Shown here: one piece after another, positions 7,591 to 14,756 of the stretch
How positions within the stretch are numbered: the stretch's first letter is position 1
Layout of the letters: each line of letters starts with the position of its first letter
Source: RI-92 sp037384645
GTDB lineage: Bacteria > Pseudomonadota > Gammaproteobacteria > UBA6429 > Thiohalophilaceae
Assembly (NCBI GenBank): GCA_037384645.1
Contig: JARRNT010000047.1
Span: 1-16,657 of the forward strand
Length of the DNA: 16,657 nt
Reading direction: 5' to 3'
Position numbers and translations under genes: made by a program
Notes under the pieces: model-generated
Database searches by the model: none
What the model was told of the DNA's origin: nothing
What the model saw: the letters and a program-made list of their open reading frames with translations, nothing else

Positions 7591-7712
7591 TGCTCACCTC
7601 CATTAAAAACTCTGACGGGAAAGGAAGCTCGCTTTGCCCGGGTGTCGCAGGTTAAACCCGGTATCTTGAAGGGGATTTTGACTTGTCGGAATGGGAGGAC
7701 CCGCTCACCCTA

Positions 7713-7740
7713 AGCCTAGTTATCAAAGGGCATGTGTCAA
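7713..7740 (-). promoter_or_regulatory. candidate promoter of the DUF1540-nuoI-SQR operon
   Basis: On the minus strand an exact TTGACA (7740-7735) is followed after 16 bases by TAGGCT (7718-7713), a weak -10 matching at 3 of 6 positions. A TTATCA word (7720-7725) lies in the spacer, where a bound regulator could block or assist polymerase. The leader to the ATG at 7590 would be about 115 bases. Confidence 0.35.
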
Positions 7741-7815
7741 GTCATCAACACTAGGTTCTATTACGTCAGTTAATCATCGTTCTACGTTTTGCTGGCATTG
7801 CGCCATACAGGTAAG

Positions 7816-7831
7816 AATCCTGATAAGGATT
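7816..7831. repeat. palindrome AATCCT-GATA-AGGATT
   Basis: Six-base arms are perfect reverse complements around GATA. No T-run follows, so it is better read as a binding site than as a terminator. It contains one of the repeated TGATAA words of this region. Confidence 0.55.
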
Positions 7832-7940
7832 ATCTATAAGCGTAATGAAGCTGGCATGTCCCGCACCAGGGTGCTCAATTTGACCTTTCCTGCAGACATT
7901 AAGTTCTGTTTTTTCTTTGCGGCAAAATCCATACCAATGC

Positions 7941-7966
7941 TTATCAGTTCTCCTGCTTACTGATAA
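7941..7966. repeat. inverted repeat TTATCAG-N12-CTGATAA
   Basis: Two perfect 7-base arms face each other 12 bases apart, giving half-site centres 19 bases apart. It lies 60-86 bases upstream of the L,D-transpeptidase start, in a position suited to an operator or activator site. Confidence 0.55.
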
Positions 7967-7980
7967 ACTATCTATAGTTT
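7965..7980. repeat. palindrome AAACTA-TCTA-TAGTTT
   Basis: Six-base arms are perfect around a 4-base centre and overlap the end of the preceding inverted repeat. The right half includes TATAGT (7973-7978), a 5 of 6 match to a plus-strand -10 hexamer for the L,D-transpeptidase gene, but no good -35 lies at the usual distance. Confidence 0.5.
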
Positions 7981-8026
7981 CATCCGATAACCTGTATCCA
8001 GGCAGGATAACTTTTCTGATGCCGAC

Positions 8027-9037
8027 ATGATGATCACGACTATGACAAAATTCTGTCCTCTCTGCCTCAAGCGACCCACACCACGTTGTCGCAACCGGGC
8101 CTGGCTGCTGGCTGGACTGTTTATGCTGCTCAGCGCAACGGCGCGTGCCCAGCTTTTTGCCCTGCCCGCCCCCGGCAATGATATTGTTGGCCATGTACGC
8201 TATATCAAGGCCAAACAGTCCGATACCTTACTGGACATCGCCCGGCGCTTTGACCTTGGCTATAACCAGATCCATGATGCCAACCCCAAGGTCGATATGT
8301 GGATTCCCGGTGCAGGTACCCGTGTGGTCTTACCTACCCGCTATATCCTGCCTGATGCACCACGAAAGGGCATCGTCGTCAATATTGCAGAAATGCGTCT
8401 TTATTATTACCCGAAGGTAAAGCCAGGTGAAATTCCCCGGGTTGAGACCTATCCGGTTAGTATCGGCCGGCAAAACTGGGGAACACCCCTGGCTGCCACC
8501 AGGGTCGTTGCCAAGATTGCAGGACCCGCCTGGTATCCACCGGCCTCGATTCGAGCCGAACACGCGGCTAACGGTGATCCCTTACCCAGGCGCGTGGCCC
8601 CGGGTATTAATAATCCGCTGGGCCAGTTCGCCCTGCAGCTGGGTTTGCCCGGTTACCTGATTCATGGCACCAACAAGGACTATGGCGTTGGCATGCAGGT
8701 CAGCCACGGCTGTATCCGACTCTACCCGGAGGATATTTCACAACTGTTCTCGCACGTGTCCGACGGTACCCCGGTTCGGATCGTGAATCAGCCCTACAAG
8801 GTGGGGTGGGATAACGGGGCATTGTACCTGGAGGTGCACCCGCTACTGGATGGCGTGTCCGTCGCCAAACGTAACAACCTGACTCCAGTCGTACAGGCGG
8901 TGCTTAAAGTTAGTGAGAATCAATCACGCTACCCCGTCAACTGGAACCGGGTTCAGGATGCCGGCAGCCAGCACCTGGGAATACCCGTCAAGATCGGGCC
9001 GGTGCGCCGGCTTGGCATTCAGGATGCCTCACGCTGA
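8027..9037 (+). CDS. LysM-containing L,D-transpeptidase (ErfK/YbiS/YcfS/YnhG type)
   Basis: This 336-residue exported enzyme has a signal segment (RAWLLAGLFMLLSATARA, residues about 24-41), a LysM peptidoglycan-binding domain at about 59-104 (VRYIKAKQSDTLLDIARRF...) and a YkuD catalytic domain at about 114-255. The active site is complete: H213 in LIHGTN and the GMQVSHGCIRL motif with H227, G228 and catalytic C229. Enzymes of this type form meso-DAP crosslinks or attach Braun-type lipoprotein to meso-DAP. The C-terminal 80 residues resemble the tail of the ErfK group. The first ATG is used by default; no clear ribosome binding site is seen, and M6 at 8042 is an alternative. The N-terminal C10-x2-C13 before the signal segment is odd and may mean the true start is later. 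A lysine-ending lipoprotein gene converges on it. Confidence 0.92.
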   Translation: MMITTMTKFCPLCLKRPTPRCRNRAWLLAGLFMLLSATARAQLFALPAPGNDIVGHVRYIKAKQSDTLLDIARRFDLGYNQIHDANPKVDMWIPGAGTRVVLPTRYILPDAPRKGIVVNIAEMRLYYYPKVKPGEIPRVETYPVSIGRQNWGTPLAATRVVAKIAGPAWYPPASIRAEHAANGDPLPRRVAPGINNPLGQFALQLGLPGYLIHGTNKDYGVGMQVSHGCIRLYPEDISQLFSHVSDGTPVRIVNQPYKVGWDNGALYLEVHPLLDGVSVAKRNNLTPVVQAVLKVSENQSRYPVNWNRVQDAGSQHLGIPVKIGPVRRLGIQDASR

Positions 9038-9144
9038 AACTGAAGTATCGGTGTTAAGGAGAATTGCTGCTGCTCGGGATCGTTGCAGGACGTCATCAGC
9101 GATTCATTGTTAGCAATGCATTGGAATGTTGCACTGATGTGACA

Positions 9145-9168
9145 CCCGGCACCCTGAGGGATGCCGGG
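9145..9168. repeat. GC-rich hairpin between convergent genes
   Basis: CCCGGCA (9145-9151) pairs with TGCCGGG (9162-9168), and CCC/GGG in the loop can extend the stem with a bulge. It lies between the L,D-transpeptidase and lipoprotein genes, where a bidirectional terminator is expected, but no T-run follows on either strand. A perfect 10-base palindrome, ACTACGTAGT, follows at 9175-9184. Termination is likely but not proven. Confidence 0.55.
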
Positions 9169-9185
9169 CGCGCTACTACGTAGTG

Positions 9186-9455
9186 TTACTTATTCATGGA
9201 TTTCTTGAACGCGCGATCGACACGCATATTGGCCTGATCACTTGCTTGTTTTGCTTCGTTTGCGGTTTGCAGGGCCTGGTCAGCAGTAGACTGGGCTTTT
9301 GCCGCCGCCTGCTTGGCTTCATCGGCGGATTTCTGCGCTGCCGATGCCATTGCCTTGACCTGGTCGAGTTCAGACTGGCTAGTACTTGCACAACCTGCCG
9401 CACCCATCGCAAATACCAACATCATGGGAACAAACTTTATAAGCTTCCTGTTCAT
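9186..9455 (-). CDS. OprI/Lpp-like alanine-zipper outer-membrane lipoprotein
   Basis: This 89-residue prolipoprotein has a signal peptide ending in the lipobox A-A-G-C22. Alanine at +2 predicts sorting to the outer membrane. The mature 68 residues are a continuous helix with alanines in heptad spacing (AASAAQKSADEAKQAAAKAQ-like pattern), typical of the trimeric coiled coil of Braun lipoprotein and Pseudomonas OprI. The C-terminus is KKSMNK, and the final lysine is the residue that L,D-transpeptidases join to meso-DAP in Lpp. AGGAGGT four bases before the ATG predicts very strong translation, as expected for an abundant structural lipoprotein. YkuD-domain genes lie on both sides. No clear promoter was found in the 78 bases upstream, so it may be read partly from the second YkuD gene. 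Confidence 0.88.
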   Translation of the reverse strand: MNRKLIKFVPMMLVFAMGAAGCASTSQSELDQVKAMASAAQKSADEAKQAAAKAQSTADQALQTANEAKQASDQANMRVDRAFKKSMNK

Positions 9456-9533
9456 TTGACCTCCTTATCGGTACGAAGAAATCACAGGATATATGGGAAA
9501 ACAAACTGCCGGGAATACGACAGCGATCGGGAG

Positions 9534-10073
9534 TTACTTTATCACTACACGCGTACCAATTTCCAGCCATCGCGCCAATTTTTCGATTTGCAGATTTGTT
9601 AGCGCAACACAACCATCAGTCCAGTTGAAATGACGATGCACCCACAGGGAGCCCTTGCCCAATCCGTGGATGCCAATGTCGCCACCGAGCACTGTATTTT
9701 GGGGTGGCAACTGACCAACCGCTGTCGCCTGCTCTATTTTCCTTAAGGTGTGGTGATTGATCAGGCCGCGTTGATAACCCAGCCTGGCCTGGGTTGTTGT
9801 GGGGTAGTTCAATTCAAAAAATACGTGGAAGCGACTGCGATGGTTAATTCGTACAATACGAAAGGTTCCTAACGGTGTACTGCCGTCGCCACGTACATGG
9901 ACATGCGTTACGCCACCACGACCGATCGCTGCTCCTTTTAACTGCAACACGGTTCGACTTGCCCTGTGCACTGTCACAGTTCCACGTTCCGTGTTTACCA
10001 GCACCCAGGTCTGCGCTGCCAGAGCGTTCAGGGGAAATAAAATCAACAGGCAAAAAAGTCGACATCGGAACAT
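9534..10073 (-). CDS. YkuD-domain protein, YafK/DpaA-like L,D-transpeptidase family
   Basis: This exported protein of 179 residues has a signal peptide (MFRCRLFCLLILFPLNALAA) directly followed by a compact YkuD domain without LysM. Catalytic elements are H136 in GIHGLGKG and the HRHFNWTDGCVALTN motif with C155. The W-T-x-G-C form and short domain resemble the COG3034/YafK group; E. coli YafK (DpaA) cleaves the Lpp-peptidoglycan bond, but the group is not uniform. The frame is open up to 10193, where an ATG lies just after the ygiD stop. Start 10073 is preferred because it begins the signal peptide; its GAGG is only one base from the ATG, so the start is uncertain. It is the last gene before the OprI-like lipoprotein on the same strand, which supports a role in lipoprotein attachment or release. 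Confidence 0.82.
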   Translation of the reverse strand: MFRCRLFCLLILFPLNALAAQTWVLVNTERGTVTVHRASRTVLQLKGAAIGRGGVTHVHVRGDGSTPLGTFRIVRINHRSRFHVFFELNYPTTTQARLGYQRGLINHHTLRKIEQATAVGQLPPQNTVLGGDIGIHGLGKGSLWVHRHFNWTDGCVALTNLQIEKLARWLEIGTRVVIK

Positions 10074-10199
10074 GCCTCTATAGTCGGCGATACGACTTAA
10101 ACCTTTAGACCAGCGCATTACAGGACAATTTCGTGAATTTGCAATATTGTGTACTGGTTCCGATTCTGGAGATGATAAGATAACAGTCATCATATGGGA

Positions 10200-11000
10200 T
10201 CACCACAAATACATACTCGCTTGCTTATTCAGGATATGCAGTCGGTAGTATTGCCGGCAGGCGGCTTGTGCCACACCATAACAGACATGCAACGGTAACA
10301 GATGCTCTTCGCGTGGATGACAATAACGCGCATGTGGTGCGTCGAACCAGTGTTCCAGACGTTGTGTACGCTCCGCCTCACTCAGATCGTGACTGGAACA
10401 GGTCTCGATCAGCCAGTCTTCAAATGCGGTGTTGCCGATCTGAGCCTGCTCGTTCGCCGGGGTAAAAAAGGCCTTTAAATTGTGAAAACTAAAGCCTGAA
10501 CCGACAATCAACAAATTCTCAAATTCCAGGTCTGCCAGTGCCATGCCCAGGCGTATGTGTGCGGTGGGATCCAAGCTGGCCAGCAGCGATAACTGAATGC
10601 ATGGAATATCCGCCTGCGGGTACATGATCTTCAGTGGCACAAAAAGACCATGATCGAAACCCCGGTACGATTCGAGACTGACTTTGATATCGTGCCTGGC
10701 CAGGACGGCTTGCATCTGTGTTGCCAGCGCCGGCTCCCCCGGGCACGGGTACTGGATGTCGTAAGACTCATCGGGAAATCCGTAATAATCATATATCAGC
10801 TCTGGCTGGCTGCCCGCGGTAATACTGGCTGTTGCAGCCTCCCAGTGGGCGCTGATGACCAGGATCGCGGCCGGCCTGTCCAGCTCTTTCGCAATCTGCT
10901 GCAGTGTTGAGACCATCTCCCGGTGGCTCGGATCGCCCAGCAGGGGCAAGGGTCCTCCGCCATGAGAAAGAAATAACACTTTTGCTTTTGCCTTACTCAT
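10200..11000 (-). CDS. ygiD: YgiD-like LigB-family extradiol dioxygenase
   Basis: This 266-residue cytoplasmic non-heme dioxygenase has the normal length for the 4,5-DOPA dioxygenase (DODA/YgiD) group. Expected metal ligands and active-site residues are visible: H13 in LSHGGGP, H52 in SAHWE, H117 in GFDHG, H173 in GFSFHN and the HPREEH segment at 228-233. The family binds a divalent metal (Zn or Fe) and opens catechol rings in vitro; the natural substrate in proteobacteria is unclear. It starts 44 bases after the short-chain dehydrogenase stop on the same strand, and the two probably form an operon, possibly acting on a shared aromatic or aldehyde compound. No good Shine-Dalgarno precedes ATG 11000. 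Its stop lies only seven bases before an ATG of the downstream YkuD frame. Confidence 0.9.
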   Translation of the reverse strand: MSKAKAKVLFLSHGGGPLPLLGDPSHREMVSTLQQIAKELDRPAAILVISAHWEAATASITAGSQPELIYDYYGFPDESYDIQYPCPGEPALATQMQAVLARHDIKVSLESYRGFDHGLFVPLKIMYPQADIPCIQLSLLASLDPTAHIRLGMALADLEFENLLIVGSGFSFHNLKAFFTPANEQAQIGNTAFEDWLIETCSSHDLSEAERTQRLEHWFDAPHARYCHPREEHLLPLHVCYGVAQAACRQYYRLHILNKQASMYLW

Positions 11001-11044
11001 TAGGGGTAAATTGCCTTTGTCTGCAAGGAAAGATGAATATCAAA

Positions 11045-11803
11045 TTACTCTTCGTAAATCATTTTTCGCGTCATGCCACCGTCAACAACAAGATTGGCAC
11101 CCGTAATAAAGCCTCCCGCCGGGGAAATCAGGTAGGCGACCATGGCCGCAATATCTTCGGGTACGCCCACTCGACCGGCCGGATGTTGCAAACGATCTCG
11201 CTCGTTATGTTGTGGTGTCGAACGGATTGAACGCTTTTTCCAGTCGCTGACATCAATCCAGCCAGGGCTGATGCAATTCACACGGACGTCAGGGCCCAGG
11301 CTAACTGCCAGGGAATGAGTCAATGCCACCAGCCCGCCCTTGGAGGCAGAATAGGCTGTTGTATCCGGTTCGGACATCAGGGCACGCGTTGAGGCAATAT
11401 TAATGATATTGCCCCGGGTCTGACGCAGGTATCCTGCCGCATAACGGGCGCAGAGAAAACTACCGCTAAGATTTACGCCAATGACCGCGTTCCAGTCTTC
11501 CAGGGAAGTTTGCGCCAGTGGTTTGAAACGGGTAATCCCGGCATTGTTGACCAGCACATCCAGGCGTTGGTATTGCCTGATAGTCTCATCGATCAGGTGG
11601 CGTACCTGGTCTTCTTTCGACACATCGCATGGCACATACCGGATTGTTCCCAGAGGCTGATATTCTTCCCGAGTCTCCTGCCCTGCTTCCTGGTCGTCGT
11701 CAGCGATCACGACAGCCATACCGTCCATCAGCAATTGCCGGCTAATCGCCTTGCCGATACCCTGGCCTCCTCCGGTCACGATTGCCACGCGGCCATTATG
11801 CAT
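11045..11803 (-). CDS. short-chain dehydrogenase/reductase (classical SDR)
   Basis: This 252-residue SDR is of classical length and has all core elements: cofactor loop TGGGQGIG at 10-17, NNAG at 86-89, structural N111, catalytic S138 and the Y151-x3-K155 pair in YSASK. The acidic run ADDD at 34-37 after the second strand favours NAD(H) over NADP(H). The end (GANLVVDGGMTRKMIY) resembles glucose/3-oxoacyl-type members. The substrate cannot be assigned; co-transcription with a LigB-type dioxygenase suggests small-molecule redox chemistry. GGAGG lies eight bases before the ATG. A 12-base palindrome, TAGCTGCAGCTA (11817-11828), sits immediately upstream of the ribosome binding site. The 133-base gap to hrpB has no clear terminator. 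Confidence 0.92.
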   Translation of the reverse strand: MHNGRVAIVTGGGQGIGKAISRQLLMDGMAVVIADDDQEAGQETREEYQPLGTIRYVPCDVSKEDQVRHLIDETIRQYQRLDVLVNNAGITRFKPLAQTSLEDWNAVIGVNLSGSFLCARYAAGYLRQTRGNIINIASTRALMSEPDTTAYSASKGGLVALTHSLAVSLGPDVRVNCISPGWIDVSDWKKRSIRSTPQHNERDRLQHPAGRVGVPEDIAAMVAYLISPAGGFITGANLVVDGGMTRKMIYEE

Positions 11804-11936
11804 CCACGTCCCTCCTTAGCTGCAGCTACTGGTAGCAAATAGCAGTATGGCGCGAAGCCAAAGCGATGGCAATTCACCCTGCGGGTTCCTGCAGTCTGCC
11901 CTTCCTGGTTTAGCCGCGCAGGCTTTAATCAGTTTA

Positions 11937-14429
11937 CTAATCGCGTTTACGCCTGACCCTGGCAGTCGGCTGTGCCTGCAGGGGGTCTTCCGGCCAGTGA
12001 TGCTTGGGATAGCGACCTTTGAGATCTTTCTTGACCTCATGGTAGGAGCTCGCCCAGAAACCGGCCAGGTCCTGGGTAATCTGGACTGGCCGTTGCGCCG
12101 GTGACAACAGGTGTAACAAGACCGCGATCTTGCCGTCCCCGACGCGCGGCGTTTGTGCCAGGCCAAACATCTCCTGCAGGCGCACCGCCAGCACTGGCGG
12201 ATTGTGCGTGTAATCCACCCGTAACCGTGACCCGCTCGGTACCTGGATATGACTCGGGGCAAGCCGATCCAGTCGGCGCTGCTGCTCATAGGATAATTGC
12301 CCCAGCAAGATAGTGCGCAGATCCAGCCGTGTCAGGTGTGACAGACGTATGATCCCACTCAGATACGGCGCCAGCCAGGTCTCCAGCGAGGCCAGCAATG
12401 CCGCGTCACTCACATCCGGCCAGTTGTGATCGAGCTGGCTATGCACGAACTGCATCCTTGCCTGCAGCTCGCGGGCCGCGTCATCCCAGGGTAAACAGGC
12501 CAGACCCTGCTGACGTATCCCGACCAGCATGGCCGACAGCGTCGCAGCCGGATCTACCTTGGCCAGTGGCGATTCCTCGATCACGATCTCACCAAGGCGC
12601 TGTTGCGTTAATGCCTGGACACAGGCATGACGTGCATCCCATTGCACACAGGAATGGGCGCGTATCAGCTCAGCGTGATAGTGCACCAGGTCTTCACGAT
12701 GGATGGCGGCAGCCAGAAAGATCCGCGCCTCGCGCGCACCATCCGTGTGGGCGGCAACCAGGTAGGAATGTGTTGACAAGGTGTCGCCCTCATCGAGCCG
12801 GGCACCACGTCCATTACTTAATCGATAACCGTTGGAATGGTCACGGCGCTTACCGATCCGATCCGGATAGGCATAGGCCAGCACCACGCCAAGCAGATGC
12901 AGATCGTTAAAAGCGGTGTTCGCTTCCACCTGCAACTGTCGTTGCCATTGTGCCGCCGTTTCCCGCGCCTGGCGCACGGCAGCTTGTTCGATTTCCCGCC
13001 CGCGAGCATTATCGCGTAAGACTTCGACGCGCAATTGCAGATCACTTTGTCGCCGTGCATCACCCCGTAACAGATCCCGGTCTGTCAGGATCGCCGCCAC
13101 TTCGCAGGCCAGGGCACCGGCACCAATCGACCTGGCCTGAATCATCATATGGGCCAGGCGCGGGTGCGTTCCCCACGCTGCCATCGCCCGACCATGGCGG
13201 GTAATTTTGCCATGTGCATCCAGGGCACCTAACTGCTGTAACAGTGAAGTTGCCTGAGCCACGTGCGCAGCGGGGGGTGGATCCAGCCAGCGCAGACTGC
13301 CGGGATCATTCACTCCCCATAATGCCAGCTCCAGCAACAAGGGCGCCAGATCGGCCTCGAGGATTTCAGCTGCCGTCTGGGGTAACAGGTGCGTGCCTGA
13401 TGACCACAGGCGATAACAGACCCCGGCCTGCAAACGCCCGGCCCGACCGCAACGCTGATCCGCACTGGCCTGCGAAACTGCCAGGGTGGCCAGCGTGGTC
13501 AGGCCGGTGTTCGGATCAAAGCGCGGGATGCGCATGAGACCACAATCGATAACGATGCGTATACCTTCTATGGTCAGGCTGGTTTCAGCGATCGCGCTGG
13601 CCAGCACCAGCTTGCGTTTGCCTGCCGGTGCTGGCTGGATGGCGGCATCCTGCTCGGCCTGGGTGAGCTGACCAAACAGGGGGGCGAGCATAACCGACGG
13701 TCCTAGTGCCGCTTCCCGCAATCCCGCCGTCACCTGGCTGATCTCAGCGGCACCAGGAAGAAACACCAGGATACTGCCTGCCTCGGTGTTCACTGCCGTA
13801 ATAATGGCCTGCACGACATCTTTTAAAAATGCACGTCGGTTACGTGCATACTGATGAGTCATCGCCTGATAGCGGATATCCACCGGGTAGCTGCGTCCTT
13901 CACTGGTCAGGACAGGCGCAGCGTCCATCAGGCTGGATACTGCAGCACCATCCAGCGTGGCTGACATCACGATGAGCTTCAAATCCTCGCGCAAGCCGGT
14001 TTGTGCATCGAGACACAGAGCCAGCCCGAGATCGGAATTTAGATTGCGCTCGTGAAACTCATCAAAGATGACGGCCCCATAGGCCTCCAGTGCCGGATCC
14101 TCCTGCAACAGGCGGGTCAGGATCCCTTCGGTCACCACCTCGATACGCGTCCTGGGCCCGACCTTGCTATCGAGACGCACCCGATAGCCCACGGTCTCAC
14201 CCACGCGCTCGCCCAGGCTTTTGGCCATGAAACGCGCAGCCGAACGCGCCGCCAGCCGCCGTGGTTCGAGCATGATGATCTTTTTGTTACCCAGCCAGCT
14301 GGCGTCCAGTAAAGCCAGGGGAACCTGCGTGGTTTTGCCCGCCCCGGGCGGGGCCTGCAGGACAACGCCGGGATGTGCGGCCAGGACCTTGACCAGTTGT
14401 GGCAGAAGCTCATCAATGGGGAACGACAT
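11937..14429 (-). CDS. hrpB: ATP-dependent helicase HrpB
   Basis: This 830-residue DEAH/RHA-type helicase is of usual HrpB length. Motifs in order are Walker A APPGAGKT at 26-33, MLEPRRLAAR (Ia) at 53-62, DEFHER (II) at 123-128, SAT (III) at 156-158, and QRCGRAGR (VI) at 325-332. A winged-helix/HA2-like region follows, then the HrpB-specific C-terminal domain, ending in the basic stretch RVRRKRD. HrpB is a putative RNA helicase; in some gammaproteobacteria it affects mRNA processing or stress response, but its exact target is unknown. ATG 14429 has no Shine-Dalgarno; an AT-rich -10-like TATTAT (14443-14438) lies nine bases upstream, so the message could be leaderless or nearly so. The Ia and nucleotide motifs show no damage. 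Confidence 0.95.
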   Translation of the reverse strand: MSFPIDELLPQLVKVLAAHPGVVLQAPPGAGKTTQVPLALLDASWLGNKKIIMLEPRRLAARSAARFMAKSLGERVGETVGYRVRLDSKVGPRTRIEVVTEGILTRLLQEDPALEAYGAVIFDEFHERNLNSDLGLALCLDAQTGLREDLKLIVMSATLDGAAVSSLMDAAPVLTSEGRSYPVDIRYQAMTHQYARNRRAFLKDVVQAIITAVNTEAGSILVFLPGAAEISQVTAGLREAALGPSVMLAPLFGQLTQAEQDAAIQPAPAGKRKLVLASAIAETSLTIEGIRIVIDCGLMRIPRFDPNTGLTTLATLAVSQASADQRCGRAGRLQAGVCYRLWSSGTHLLPQTAAEILEADLAPLLLELALWGVNDPGSLRWLDPPPAAHVAQATSLLQQLGALDAHGKITRHGRAMAAWGTHPRLAHMMIQARSIGAGALACEVAAILTDRDLLRGDARRQSDLQLRVEVLRDNARGREIEQAAVRQARETAAQWQRQLQVEANTAFNDLHLLGVVLAYAYPDRIGKRRDHSNGYRLSNGRGARLDEGDTLSTHSYLVAAHTDGAREARIFLAAAIHREDLVHYHAELIRAHSCVQWDARHACVQALTQQRLGEIVIEESPLAKVDPAATLSAMLVGIRQQGLACLPWDDAARELQARMQFVHSQLDHNWPDVSDAALLASLETWLAPYLSGIIRLSHLTRLDLRTILLGQLSYEQQRRLDRLAPSHIQVPSGSRLRVDYTHNPPVLAVRLQEMFGLAQTPRVGDGKIAVLLHLLSPAQRPVQITQDLAGFWASSYHEVKKDLKGRYPKHHWPEDPLQAQPTARVRRKRD

Positions 14430-14756
14430 ACTTATATATAATATCGCACCCGAACAGCCCCTGCCTCAGTTATGGTCTGGGCAGGCAATTGTCATCGCAG
14501 TCCTGCTACTCTGCATGGCAGATCCGTCCGCTCATCCAGCCTGTATTGATAACGTGAACTGGACGCAAGCGGGACTTCCCTGTCCCCGGCGCATTCATCG
14601 AGTTGATGGCCTGAGTTGCCTGCTCGACTTTTACTGCCGAATCATCGGCATAAAACTCATCCCCCCACAGGGCAACCCTGAAGGTAACTTACATAGAGTG
14701 AAACATGATCAGATAAGAATAAATCCGGATTCCATATTGTCAGGAAATGTGCCGGT
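14430..14756. other. 327-base intergenic region, no confident gene
   Basis: This gap lies between the lipoprotein stop and the hrpB start. It holds an AT-rich box next to hrpB (exact TATAAT on plus at 14437-14442, TATTAT on minus), a 5-base-pair hairpin at 14668-14680 and a larger stem at 14629-14655. Plus frame 1 is open across it, from ATG 14416 to 14850, but lacks a ribosome binding site and overlaps both flanking genes, so I do not call it a gene. Confidence 0.5.
14629..14655. repeat. inverted repeat/hairpin with one bulge
   Basis: TTTTA-C-TGCCGA (14629-14640) pairs with TCGGCA-TAAAA (14645-14655) around ATCA. It forms 11 base pairs interrupted by one bulged C. The T-run is on the 5' side and the A-run on the 3' side of the plus strand, the reverse of a terminator, so it is more likely a processing or binding structure, or chance. 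Confidence 0.5.

Larger units (their letters stand above)
7591..8026. other. divergent intergenic region with GATAA motifs and palindromes
   Basis: The 436 bases between the divergent DUF1540 and L,D-transpeptidase genes contain no convincing gene; frames crossing it lack Shine-Dalgarno sites and family features. Seven GATAA/TTATC words occur, at about 7720, 7822, 7830, 7941, 7962, 7986 and 8006, roughly eight times the chance expectation for equal base frequencies. Four of them extend to TGATAA or TTATCA. Three inverted repeats and a candidate minus-strand promoter are listed separately. It probably holds the promoters and operators of both flanking transcription units. Confidence 0.6.

Noticed and set aside
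7766..8194. Minus-strand 142-codon frame across the divergent region
   Set aside because: It begins inside the clearly real L,D-transpeptidase gene, has no ribosome binding site and its composition looks like antisense translation.
10074..10193. Forty-residue N-terminal extension of the second YkuD protein, with ATG just after the ygiD stop
   Set aside because: It would bury the signal peptide at residues 41-60 and has no family-like sequence. Translational coupling from ygiD remains a minor possibility.
11817..11828. Palindrome TAGCTGCAGCTA next to the SDR ribosome binding site
   Set aside because: It cannot form a stable hairpin by itself and does not clearly cover the ribosome binding site, so a regulatory role is unsupported.
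12398..13671. Several plus-strand frames of 60-170 codons inside hrpB
   Set aside because: They are antisense to a gene with all helicase motifs intact and have no independent start signals or domains.
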